Of a stretch of 46,295 nucleotides of DNA, positions 27,302-35,449 are shown piece by piece. A program made the position numbers and the translations under genes. Below the pieces are notes generated by a model, which was not told where the DNA came from, ran no database searches, and saw only the letters and a program-made list of their open reading frames with translations. The number at the start of each line of letters is the position of its first letter. Positions within the stretch are counted from its first letter, which is position 1. This DNA comes from Chloroflexota bacterium (lineage in GTDB: Bacteria > Chloroflexota > Limnocylindria > P2-11E), in NCBI GenBank assembly GCA_005889275.1, contig VBFI01000050.1, positions 1-46,295 of the forward strand, read 5' to 3'.

Positions 27302-28341
27302 GCGGTGACGCGCTTCAGCGCGTTCACGTTGAAGGCGGGGACGGGGCGGGTGAGTCCCTTGAGCGCGAGCTCCCCGACCGGTGACGCGTCGACCTCGTCC
27401 TCGAGGGCGCTCAGGAGGCGCTGGCTGATGAGGATCTGTCCCGGCTCGGCCGCCGCGGAGAGTCGCGACGCGAGGATCACGACGTTGCCGACCGCCCCGT
27501 AGTCGTAACGGCCCTCGAAGCCGATCCGGCCGAGCGTCGCGTAGCCGACGGCGACGCCCACACCGAACCCCACCGGATAGCCCTTCTTGCGCCAGCCAAC
27601 TGCGAGCGCGTCGAATCGCTCGCGCATCGCGACTGCCATCTGCACGGCGCGCAGCTCATGGCCCTCGGTGGGTGCCGGGTCGTTGAACCAGACCATGAGG
27701 CCGTCGCCGGCGAAGTGCTCGAGCGTGCCGCCGAATCGCACGATCTCTTCGCCCATCGCGCGCTGATACGAACGCAGCAGCGAGAGCGCCTCCTCCGGCT
27801 CGGCCGTCTCGCTGAACGCCGTGAACCCTCGGAGATCGCAGAAGACGACCGTGATCTCGCGACGGTGCCCCGCCAGCAGGGCCTCGCCGTCGGCGGACGA
27901 AACGATCGCGGCGATCTGCGGGGAAAGGTAGCGGGCGAGCTGGCTCTTCTGACGCTCGATCGTGTCGTGGTACTCCTTGATCCGAAGGAGCGACCGCACG
28001 CGGACGGCAAGCTCGTGCTGCGAGACCGGCTTCGGGATGAAGTCGTCGGCGCCGGACTCGAGCGCCCGCACCCGGTCCTGCTCCATGCTCGCGGTCATCA
28101 GCACGACCGGCAGGAAACTCGTGTCCGGGCTCGCGCGAAGGCGCCGGGTCAGCTCGTAGCCGTCCATCCCGGGCATGAGGATGTCCAGCAACACGAGGTC
28201 CGGCGGGCGCTCGGCGATGGCGCGAAGAGCTTCGTCGCCGGAGGCCGCGGTCACGACCTCGTACCCGTCCCGAGACAGGAGGGCTTCGAGCAGGCGGAGG
28301 TTCTGCGGCGTGTCGTCGACCGCGAGGATTCGTGCGCTCAT
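27298..28341 (-). CDS. Response regulator fused to a class III adenylate/guanylate cyclase domain
   Basis: 347 residues. Residues 1-125 form an intact receiver: VDDTPQN, phospho-Asp in LVLLDILMPGMDGYE, LMTASM, and Lys in DDFIPKP. A helical linker (IKEYHDTIERQKSQLARYL) leads to the cyclase domain at 165-340: VVFCDLRGFTAFSE with the first metal Asp, EHFAGDGLMVWFND with the second, and GRIGFEGRYDYGAVGNVVILASRL. In the last motif the usual Asn of the transition-state pair (VNLAARL) is Ile, while the Arg is kept. Catalysis may be weak or absent, or the domain may act as a binding module. Overlaps the receiver gene upstream (ATGA). Last gene of the three-gene sensory operon. Confidence 0.9.
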   Translation of the reverse strand: MSARILAVDDTPQNLRLLEALLSRDGYEVVTAASGDEALRAIAERPPDLVLLDILMPGMDGYELTRRLRASPDTSFLPVVLMTASMEQDRVRALESGADDFIPKPVSQHELAVRVRSLLRIKEYHDTIERQKSQLARYLSPQIAAIVSSADGEALLAGHRREITVVFCDLRGFTAFSETAEPEEALSLLRSYQRAMGEEIVRFGGTLEHFAGDGLMVWFNDPAPTEGHELRAVQMAVAMRERFDALAVGWRKKGYPVGFGVGVAVGYATLGRIGFEGRYDYGAVGNVVILASRLSAAAEPGQILISQRLLSALEDEVDASPVGELALKGLTRPVPAFNVNALKRVTA

Positions 28342-28724
28342 CGGTTGCGTCCCTTGGCGGAGAGCCGCCGTACCTCGGCCGCGAACGTACGGACCTCGAC
28401 GGGCTTTTGCATGAAAGCGTCGAACCCCGCGGCTTCGAACCGATCACGATCGGCCTGCATGACCGACGCGGTCAGGGCGACGATGGGGATCCCCGACGTA
28501 CGGTCATCTTCACGGAGCTTCCGCAGCGCGGCGATCCCGTCCATCCCCGGGAGCTGGATGTCCATCAGCACGATATCCGGGTGCTCGCGGACCGCGATGG
28601 CGATGCCGTCCTCGGCGCTCGTCGCCTCGAGCGTGCGCATGCCGGCGTACTGCAGCAGGTCGCGGGCGAGCTTCATGTTCTTCTCGTTGTCCTCGACGAT
28701 CAGGACGAGATCCCCATCGCTCAT
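28338..28724 (-). CDS. Stand-alone receiver domain (CheY/DivK-like)
   Basis: 128 residues, one receiver domain and nothing else. The acidic pocket is LIVEDNEKN, the phospho-Asp sits in IVLMDIQLPGMDG, followed by ALTASV and the conserved Lys in FMQKPV. It overlaps the nine-GAF kinase upstream and the receiver-cyclase downstream by four bases each. It may shuttle phosphate between the kinase and another output, or act as a phosphate sink (inference). All key residues are present. Confidence 0.93.
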   Translation of the reverse strand: MSDGDLVLIVEDNEKNMKLARDLLQYAGMRTLEATSAEDGIAIAVREHPDIVLMDIQLPGMDGIAALRKLREDDRTSGIPIVALTASVMQADRDRFEAAGFDAFMQKPVEVRTFAAEVRRLSAKGRNR

Positions 28725-31700
28725 GCGCTCACCCTCTCCGGCGCGGGAGTCCGCAGCGGCAAGGTGAAGGTGAACGTGCTCCCGCGACCGATCGCGCTGT
28801 CGACCCAGATCCGGCCGCCGTGCAGCTCGACGAACCGCTTCGCGAGCGCGAGGCCGAGGCCGGTGCCTTCGCGGGAGCGCTCCGAGGCCCGGCGTGCCTG
28901 CTGGAACTCCTCGAAGATCCGCTCCTGGTCCTCCGGAGCGATGCCGATACCCGTGTCACGGACGGTCACGACCACATCGCCGTTGCCCCGGCGCGCCGTG
29001 ACCCCTACACGCCCCCCGTCCGCCGTGAACTTGACGGCGTTCGAGAGCAGGTTGAAGAGCACCTGCTTCACCTTGCGAGGGTCGGCCTCGATGAGGTCGA
29101 TGTCCGGTGCGACGTCGAGCGCCACCGCGATGCCGTGGCGGCTGGCGCGCTCCCGGACCATCGTGATGCCGTTCTGGAGCGCCTCGACGAGGGAGAAACG
29201 GTCGACGTCGAGCTCCATCCGGCCGGCCTCGATCTTCGCGAGATCGAGGATGTCGTTGATCAGCGTGAGGAGGTGCTTCCCCGAGCTCAACACGTCGTTC
29301 AGGTATTCCGCCTGCTTGGGGTTGACCGGCCCGAACATCTGCTCGATGAGGGCCTCGGAGAATCCGATGATCGCGTTCAGGGGAGTCCGCAGCTCGTGCG
29401 ACATCGTCGCGAGGAATTCCGACTTGTGGCGGCTCGCGACCTCCAGCTGGCGGCTCTTCTCCTGTATCTCGTTGAAGAGCCGCACGTTCTCGATCGCGAT
29501 GGCGGCCTGGTCGACGAAGGTTCGCACGAGCTCGACCTCGCGGTCGCTGAAGGGCCGCACCGTGTAGCGGGCCAGCACCATCCCGCCGATCACCCCCTCG
29601 TCGCGCATCATCGGGACCCCGAGGACGGTTCGCGCGTTCGTCATTCGCACCACGCGCGCGTTCTGGAACAACGGATGCGCCTTCGCGTCGGGTATGTGCA
29701 CGGTCGTCTGATCTTCGAGGACGATACCCATGACGCCGAACTTCGGGCCGATCGGCAGCCACCCCTCACTTCCTTCTCTCTCCCGAGCGGCAGCGAGCTC
29801 GGCGCGCACGTCCATGGGGAACGCGGAGCTGTACGCGACTGTGTTGAAGCGATCGCCCTCGGCGCGCGACGTCCAGGCGATGTCCGCGCCGGCAAGCCGC
29901 GCGGCGTTCTCGGTCACGATCTCGAGGACCGGCCCGAGGTCGAATGCCGATCGGCTGATCGTCTTCAGTACCTCCGAGATCGCTGTCTGCCGCTCGAGCG
30001 CCTCCTTTGTCTCGTTGAAAAGGCGGGCGTTCTCGATCGCGATGACCGCCTGCCGGGCGAAGGTCTCGAGCAGCTGGATCTGCTTCGGCGTGAACGGCTG
30101 GACCTCGGTGCGGCGGATCGCGATCGCGCCGATCGCGGCGCTCTGGCGGATCAAGGGCACCACGAGCACGGTCCGGTAGCCCCAGCGGCGCTGGAGCACC
30201 GCGCTGATCGGGTAATCGCCGGCCGCCAGCTCGACCTCCGCGTCCCGGATGTGGATCGGACGCCGCTCGACGATCGAGCGACCGGCCACCGAGCCACGAT
30301 CGAGTGGTAGCGACTCACCCGGATCGAGCCCGGGAATCGGACCGAAGTGGGCCCACTGCGTGATCGTTTCGCCATCCACGCGGTAGACGTGCGCGTCGCT
30401 CGCGCCGCACACGGCCGCCGCGTCCTGCGCGATCGCGTCGAGCACCGGCTGGACATCTGTCGGCGACTGCGCCATCACGCGCAGGATGTCGGCGGTCGCG
30501 GTCTGTTGTTCCAGCGCCTCTTTCGTCTCGTTGAAGAGGCGGGCGTTCTCGATCGCGATGACCGCCTGCCGGGCGAAGGTCTCGACGAGGCGGATCTCCT
30601 GGTCGCTGAACGGGCGGACCTCGCCGCGGTTCATCGCGAAGCTGCCGATCACGAGATTGTCACGGAGCATCGGGACGACCAGCGACGTCCGGTAGGCGCC
30701 GATGGACGTGCCTTCCGACCAGCGATAGTCGGGGTCGCCGCGGAGCTGGACCGTCGGAACGAGCGCGTCGCCGTCGAGCTGCTGGATCGAGCCCCAGTCC
30801 GCCGCGCAGATCGTGACCGCCTTCTCGAGCATGGCTTGGAAGACCGTGTGCAGGTCGAACGCCGATCGGCTGATGACCTGGAGCACGTCCGCCGTCGCCG
30901 TCTGCTGCTCCAGGGCGTCCTTCGTCTCGTTGAAGAGGCGTACGTTCTCGATCGCGATCGCGGCCTGGCGGGCGAAGGTCTCGACGAGCTCGATCTGACG
31001 ATCGGTGAAAGCCCGCGCCACCCTCCGGGTGAGACCGAGGACGCCGAGAAGGCGGCCCTCGGCGAGGATCGGCACGCCCAACCGAGTCCCGGGGCCGTCC
31101 TGCGGCAGTGACGGATCGCGCGCCGCATCGGGAACGTGGGTCGTTCTCCTCGCGGCGGCGGTCATCCCAATGACCGACTTCCCGGTGGTCAATCGAGTGC
31201 CTACGTCGTACTTGCCGGGAAGCCCGGATTGCGCGCGCACGACGAAAGAATTTCCCTCGCCGCCCCAGAACGTGGCGTTGTCGGCTTCGCAGAGCCGAAC
31301 CGCGGACTCGGTGACCGCCTGGTACATCGGAGCGAGGTCGAACGGCGCCTCGCTGATCACCTTCAGCACGTGCGCGACCGCGGTCTGCTGGTCGAGCGAC
31401 TCTTTGGTCTCGTTGAAGAGGCGGACGTTCTCGATCGCGATCGCCGCCTGATCGGCGAACGTCTGAACCAGGCGGATCTCCTCGTCGCTGAAGGGATCGA
31501 CCTGCATCCGCGCCACGCCGATGATGCCGACGACGTCGTCTCCCCGCATGATTGGTACGCCGAGGACCGTGTGCACGTCGTGCTCGCGGTTCGGCGGCCA
31601 GTGGTACTCGGGGTCTTTGAAGAGATCCGGGATGTGGACGGGCCGCTTCTCGATCGCTGTACGCCCCACGAGCGTCGAGCGCCCGATGCTCGTCGGGTGT

Positions 31701-34075
31701 GCGTACTCGTACTCCACGAGCTCGGGCAGGCCTCCGCTCGTCGCCACGAGACGGAACACCTCGCCGTCCCGGCGGAAGACGTACGCCCAGTCGCCGTGGC
31801 AGAGCCGATTCGCGTTCTCCACCGCGACGTCGAACACGGAGCCCAGGTCGAATGCGGATCGGCTGATCGCCTTGAGGACGTCGGCGGTCGCCGTCTGCTG
31901 CTCGAGAGCGTTCTTCGTCTCGTTGAAGAGGCGAACGTTTTCGATCGCGATGACCGCCTGGTCTGCGAACGTCTTGACGAGGTCGACTTCGCGTTCGGAG
32001 AAAGGCCGAGGTGTCCGCCGCGCGACGACCACGACGCCGATCGGCGCCGAGTCGCGAAGGAGCGGAACGGCGAGCACGCTCCGCGCGCCGATCGCTTTCG
32101 CCACGTCCGAACGCGCGAATTCAGGTGTCGTCTCGAGATCCGGCAGGTTGATGACTCGAGCTTCTTGGAACGCTCTGGCCATCACACTCGCCCGTGGCGC
32201 CGCCTTCACGCTTGTCGGCACCGGTCCGACGTCGTCGATCAGCGCTTGCAGCTCAGGCGTTCGTCCGTACCGAACGAATTCCATCAACCAGTCGCCTTCG
32301 CGGCGGCGCATCCAGGCGACGTCCGCGTCGCATAACGTCGCGACGTTCTGGACCACCGTCGTGAGGACGCGCTCGAGGTCGAAGACCGATCGACTGATCG
32401 TCTTGAGCACTTCGGCCGTCGCCGTCTGCTGGCCGAGGGCTTCTTTCGTCTCGTTGAAGAGGCGAACGTTCTCGATCGCGATGACGGCCTGGTCGGCGAA
32501 CGCCTCGACGAGCCGGATCTGGTTCGGCGTGAACGGGATCGGCTCGCGCTTGCGGAGGGCGATCGTGCCGATGGGCGAGCCCTCTCTCAGGAGCGGCGCA
32601 ACGAGCACCGCGCGTTGCCCCAGCGCGGCGAAACGTTCGCGCGTGACCGGAAACGCGTTGGCTGCCTCCGACTCGACGTCAGGAATGTGGATCGTGCGAC
32701 GCTCGAGCATCGCCGCACCGCTGACGGTGTCCGCGCTGGCGGCCACCGGCCTGTTCGAGCGTGGGAGATCGCCGTAGTGCGCTTCGGGGTAAAGGTCGTC
32801 GCCTCGCTTGATCCACACCTGCGCATCGGTGGCCCCGCAGAACCGGACGACGCTCGTCGCGATCGCGTCGAGCACGGGCGCAAGATCGGTGGGCGACCCC
32901 GCGATCGCGCGCAGGATGTCGGCCGTCGCCGTCTGCCGCTCGAGCGCCTCCTTCGTCTCGTTGAAGAGGCGGACGTTCTCAACGGCGACGGCCGCCTGAC
33001 GGGCGAATGTCTCGAGCACGTCAATCTCGCGCGGGCTGAACGGCGAGACTTCGTTCCGCCGGGCGATGACGATGCCCACGAGGGCGGCCCCCTTGACGAT
33101 GGGGACGCCGAGGATCGTCCGTGCCGGCGTCCCCGACAGCGCGGCGATGAAATCGAGGCTCCTCGTGTTGTCGTAGTCGGGATCGGCGCGGACGTCGGGG
33201 ATCTGCACGGTCGCCCTCTCGAGCAGGACCCTGCCGACGACGGTCGCGCGTTCCTTGACGAGCCGGCCCTGTTGGGCCGCCTCCGTCGCGATCCGCTCGA
33301 AGGCCGCTTCGTCGGCGAACCGTCCCGACGCCGTCGCGCTGGCGACGTGCCGGTAGACCTCACCGTCAGCGCGGAAGATCGAGGCGTTGTCGGCGAGGCA
33401 GAGGTTCACCGCGCTCCGGACGATCGTGCGGAACACGATCGAGACGTCGGCGGTCGACTGGCTCATCGCCTCCAGCACCTGGCTGACCGCAATCTGGCGC
33501 TCGAGCGCGTCGCGGGTCTCCGTCGAGAGGCGGGTGTTGTCGATCGCGATCGCGGCCTGGTCGGCGAACGCGCGGACGAGCGCGATCTCGCGCTCGGTGA
33601 ACGGCCGCACCTCCGGTCTGATGAGCGACAGGACGCCGATCACGGCGTCGCCGCGGAGAAGCGGGACCCCCAGGGCGCTGTGGTAGCCGAACTCGGCCGC
33701 GTCCTGCCTGAAGTAGTCGGAATCCGCCTCGACCGTCGCGTCGCGGACGTGAAAGACAGCCTTGCTCTCGAAGGCGTGCTTCACGATGTAGGAGCGCTCG
33801 ATGGGAAAGGGCTGCCGAACCCGTTTCTGCCAATCGCGGATCTTCTCGGATGGCTCGGGAGACCCGGCCACGAGGTGGAACGTGTCGCCGTCGATGAGGA
33901 ACAGGCTCCCGTTGCGCCGCGCATCGCAGAGCTCTCCGGCGCGCTGCACCACCGTGTCGAGCACGGCCTGAAGGTCCGGCGGGGTCCGGCTCATCACCGC
34001 GAGCACCTCCGCGAGCGCGGCTTCGCCAGCCCGCGATTCGGCGAGGTCTCGCTTCAGGTCCGTCGCTCCGCCCAA
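28721..34075 (-). CDS. Cytosolic histidine kinase with nine tandem GAF domains
   Basis: 1784 residues from TTG 34075, which has a strong GGGAGGGGAG ribosome site four bases upstream. Nine GAF units follow each other, at about 1-180, 190-370, 380-540, 550-715, 725-885, 895-1045, 1055-1180, 1190-1350 and 1365-1533. They are joined by near-identical helices that end FARQAAIAIENVRLFNETKE and begin ALEQQTATADVL. Unit 7 is about 40 residues shorter than the rest. A HisKA domain follows with MSHELRTPLNAIIGF near 1560, then HATPase with NLLSNAVKFT, DTGIGI and GTGLGLALAK. There is no transmembrane segment, PAS or HAMP domain. GAF units often bind small ligands or dimerise; no chromophore Cys or clear ligand motif was seen. 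It heads an operon with a receiver and a receiver-cyclase and is divergent from xanthine dehydrogenase. Confidence 0.95.
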   Translation of the reverse strand: MGGATDLKRDLAESRAGEAALAEVLAVMSRTPPDLQAVLDTVVQRAGELCDARRNGSLFLIDGDTFHLVAGSPEPSEKIRDWQKRVRQPFPIERSYIVKHAFESKAVFHVRDATVEADSDYFRQDAAEFGYHSALGVPLLRGDAVIGVLSLIRPEVRPFTEREIALVRAFADQAAIAIDNTRLSTETRDALERQIAVSQVLEAMSQSTADVSIVFRTIVRSAVNLCLADNASIFRADGEVYRHVASATASGRFADEAAFERIATEAAQQGRLVKERATVVGRVLLERATVQIPDVRADPDYDNTRSLDFIAALSGTPARTILGVPIVKGAALVGIVIARRNEVSPFSPREIDVLETFARQAAVAVENVRLFNETKEALERQTATADILRAIAGSPTDLAPVLDAIATSVVRFCGATDAQVWIKRGDDLYPEAHYGDLPRSNRPVAASADTVSGAAMLERRTIHIPDVESEAANAFPVTRERFAALGQRAVLVAPLLREGSPIGTIALRKREPIPFTPNQIRLVEAFADQAVIAIENVRLFNETKEALGQQTATAEVLKTISRSVFDLERVLTTVVQNVATLCDADVAWMRRREGDWLMEFVRYGRTPELQALIDDVGPVPTSVKAAPRASVMARAFQEARVINLPDLETTPEFARSDVAKAIGARSVLAVPLLRDSAPIGVVVVARRTPRPFSEREVDLVKTFADQAVIAIENVRLFNETKNALEQQTATADVLKAISRSAFDLGSVFDVAVENANRLCHGDWAYVFRRDGEVFRLVATSGGLPELVEYEYAHPTSIGRSTLVGRTAIEKRPVHIPDLFKDPEYHWPPNREHDVHTVLGVPIMRGDDVVGIIGVARMQVDPFSDEEIRLVQTFADQAAIAIENVRLFNETKESLDQQTAVAHVLKVISEAPFDLAPMYQAVTESAVRLCEADNATFWGGEGNSFVVRAQSGLPGKYDVGTRLTTGKSVIGMTAAARRTTHVPDAARDPSLPQDGPGTRLGVPILAEGRLLGVLGLTRRVARAFTDRQIELVETFARQAAIAIENVRLFNETKDALEQQTATADVLQVISRSAFDLHTVFQAMLEKAVTICAADWGSIQQLDGDALVPTVQLRGDPDYRWSEGTSIGAYRTSLVVPMLRDNLVIGSFAMNRGEVRPFSDQEIRLVETFARQAVIAIENARLFNETKEALEQQTATADILRVMAQSPTDVQPVLDAIAQDAAAVCGASDAHVYRVDGETITQWAHFGPIPGLDPGESLPLDRGSVAGRSIVERRPIHIRDAEVELAAGDYPISAVLQRRWGYRTVLVVPLIRQSAAIGAIAIRRTEVQPFTPKQIQLLETFARQAVIAIENARLFNETKEALERQTAISEVLKTISRSAFDLGPVLEIVTENAARLAGADIAWTSRAEGDRFNTVAYSSAFPMDVRAELAAAREREGSEGWLPIGPKFGVMGIVLEDQTTVHIPDAKAHPLFQNARVVRMTNARTVLGVPMMRDEGVIGGMVLARYTVRPFSDREVELVRTFVDQAAIAIENVRLFNEIQEKSRQLEVASRHKSEFLATMSHELRTPLNAIIGFSEALIEQMFGPVNPKQAEYLNDVLSSGKHLLTLINDILDLAKIEAGRMELDVDRFSLVEALQNGITMVRERASRHGIAVALDVAPDIDLIEADPRKVKQVLFNLLSNAVKFTADGGRVGVTARRGNGDVVVTVRDTGIGIAPEDQERIFEEFQQARRASERSREGTGLGLALAKRFVELHGGRIWVDSAIGRGSTFTFTLPLRTPAPERVSA
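29460..33560 (-). repeat. Nine degenerate ~0.4-0.57-kb repeats encoding the GAF units
   Basis: The linker DNA, on the plus strand CTCGTTGAAGAGGCG then ACGTTCTCGATCGCGAT, recurs near 29467, 30009, 30527, 30926, 31409, 31918, 32449 and 32957, with a more diverged copy near 33528. Spacing is about 510-570 bases except for the short seventh unit (about 400). Linkers are much more alike than the GAF cores, which suggests duplication followed by core divergence or linker gene conversion. Confidence 0.8.
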
Positions 34076-34099
34076 ACTGCTCCCCTCCCGAGTGCGGCA

Positions 34100-34128
34100 A
34101 TCCTAGTGACCGCCTCTCGAACACGGAA
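34100..34128 (-). promoter_or_regulatory. Candidate promoter for the nine-GAF kinase operon
   Basis: On the minus strand TTCCGT (plus 34123-34128), 17 bases, TAGGAT (plus 34100-34105). The start would be near 34093, giving an 18-base leader that carries the GGGAGGGGAG ribosome site. It overlaps the xdhB promoter on the other strand. Confidence 0.4.
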
Positions 34129-34130
34129 GT

Positions 34131-34136
34131 GATAAT
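34131..34136 (+). promoter_or_regulatory. Candidate -10 box for xanthine dehydrogenase genes
   Basis: GATAAT lies six bases before the GTG at 34143, so the predicted transcription start is at the start codon itself; no ribosome site is present. A weak -35 (GTGACC) lies 19 bases upstream. The site overlaps the divergent kinase promoter in a 67-base gap. Confidence 0.42.
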
Positions 34137-34142
34137 CCGCGC

Positions 34143-34991
34143 GTGAGCGTCCAGGTCGCGCGGCATGTCGGCGAGGTACTGGACAACCTTTCCAGCGTGA
34201 CCGGGGCGACATTGCTCGCCGGCGGGACCGACCTCCTGGTCGAGATCAACTTCGGACGCGCGCGGCCGGCGACCGTCGTCGCGATCGACCGCGTCGCGGA
34301 GCTGAAAAACCTCGAACGTAACGGTCGTGTGCGCATGGGCGCGCTTGTCACGTACACGCGGATGCTCGACGACGATCCGGGCTCGCCGGCGCTTCGGGAG
34401 GCCGCGCGCACGGTCGGGTCGCCGCAGATCCGCAACGCGGGGACGCTCGGCGGGAACCTCGGGACCTGCTCGCCGGCCGGCGACACGCTGCCCGTCCTCG
34501 CGGCCCTCGACGCGACCATCGTCCTCCGGTCGGCGAAGACCGAGCGGCGCCTGCGCTTCGGCGAGTTCATGACCGGGCCCAAGAAGAGCGCCCGTCGCCC
34601 CGACGAGCTCATCGTGGCCGCGGAGTGGGACGATGCCGGCCCGGCGCAGACGTTCATGAAAGTCGGCACACGGAACGCAATGGTCATCGCGGTCGCGGGG
34701 CTCGCCCTCGTCGTGGACCGGGCGCGCAAGCGGGTCGGCGCCGGCCTAGGCTCGTGCGGCCCGACGATCATCCGCGCGGCCGAGGCCGAGCGGTTCGCCG
34801 AGGGCCTCTTCGCCGACGCCGGTTGGGAGCGAGCGAGTCGGCCGAGCGACGCCGCCGCGAAGGAATTCGGACGCCTCGTGGCCGCGGCGGCGAAGCCGAT
34901 CGACGACGTCCGCGGGACGGCGGCGTACCGCCGTCACGTGCTCGCGGTGATGGGCGCGCGCGCCCTCGCGCGCGTGGCGGCGATCGCATGA
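34143..34991 (+). CDS. xdhB: Xanthine dehydrogenase FAD-binding subunit
   Basis: 282 residues from GTG 34143. Medium subunit of the molybdenum hydroxylase that oxidises hypoxanthine/xanthine to urate; it holds FAD. FAD-binding motifs are ATLLAGGTDLLVEINFG near residue 22 and GSPQIRNAGTLGGNLGTCSPAGD near 98. TFMKVGTRNAMVIAVAGLAL is typical of the C-terminal half. Letters follow E. coli usage (A molybdenum, B FAD, C iron-sulfur). CO-dehydrogenase medium chains look alike, and the purine setting favours xanthine. Overlaps xdhC (ATGA). Confidence 0.88.
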   Translation: MSVQVARHVGEVLDNLSSVTGATLLAGGTDLLVEINFGRARPATVVAIDRVAELKNLERNGRVRMGALVTYTRMLDDDPGSPALREAARTVGSPQIRNAGTLGGNLGTCSPAGDTLPVLAALDATIVLRSAKTERRLRFGEFMTGPKKSARRPDELIVAAEWDDAGPAQTFMKVGTRNAMVIAVAGLALVVDRARKRVGAGLGSCGPTIIRAAEAERFAEGLFADAGWERASRPSDAAAKEFGRLVAAAAKPIDDVRGTAAYRRHVLAVMGARALARVAAIA

Positions 34992-35449
34992 AGCTGAACG
35001 TGAACGGCAGCGAGCGCGATCTCGAGGTCGACGATCACGAGAGCCTCCTCACTGCACTTCGCGAGCGCCTTGGCCTGCCGGGAAGCAAGAACGCCTGCGA
35101 GCAAGGCGAGTGCGGTTCATGCTCCGTGCTCCTGGACGGCGCGCTCGTGTGCTCATGCCTGGTCCTCGCGGGCGCCGTCGCGGGCCGCGACGTCCGGACC
35201 GTCGAGGCGCTCTCGGACGACGAGGGGCTGCACCCCGTGCAGCGCGCGTTCGCCGAAACCGGCGCGGTGCAGTGCGGCTTCTGCACGCCGGGGCTCGTCG
35301 TCGCGACGTACGCGCTGCTCACCGAGAACCCCGAGCCATCGGACCGTGAGGTGCGCGAGGCGCTGTCGGGGAACATCTGCCGCTGCACTGGGTACGGCAG
35401 GATCCTCGAGGCGGTCCAGCGCGCTTCGGCCGCGATGTACCGGCGATGA
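34988..35449 (+). CDS. xdhC: Xanthine dehydrogenase 2Fe-2S subunit
   Basis: 153 residues. It carries two 2Fe-2S clusters that pass electrons from the molybdenum site to FAD. The plant-type cluster ligands are in NACEQGECGSCSVLLDGALVC, the second cluster in VQCGFCTPGLV and GNICRCTGYGRI. Length and order are typical of the small subunit. It overlaps both neighbours with ATGA, so the three subunits are made together. Secure as a molybdenum hydroxylase small subunit; xanthine specificity is by context. Confidence 0.92.
   Translation: MKLNVNGSERDLEVDDHESLLTALRERLGLPGSKNACEQGECGSCSVLLDGALVCSCLVLAGAVAGRDVRTVEALSDDEGLHPVQRAFAETGAVQCGFCTPGLVVATYALLTENPEPSDREVREALSGNICRCTGYGRILEAVQRASAAMYRR

Noticed and set aside
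31136-32335. 399-residue plus-strand ORF opposite the nine-GAF kinase (and similar ORFs at 28820, 28332, 32615)
   Set aside because: Repeated RVLLxRLxGLVEEAxVLDRD pattern is just the reverse complement of the GAF linker repeats.
29460-33560. Regular ~500-base repeats as a possible mobile array or CRISPR
   Set aside because: Units are in-frame GAF-coding repeats with no palindromic short repeat or spacer.
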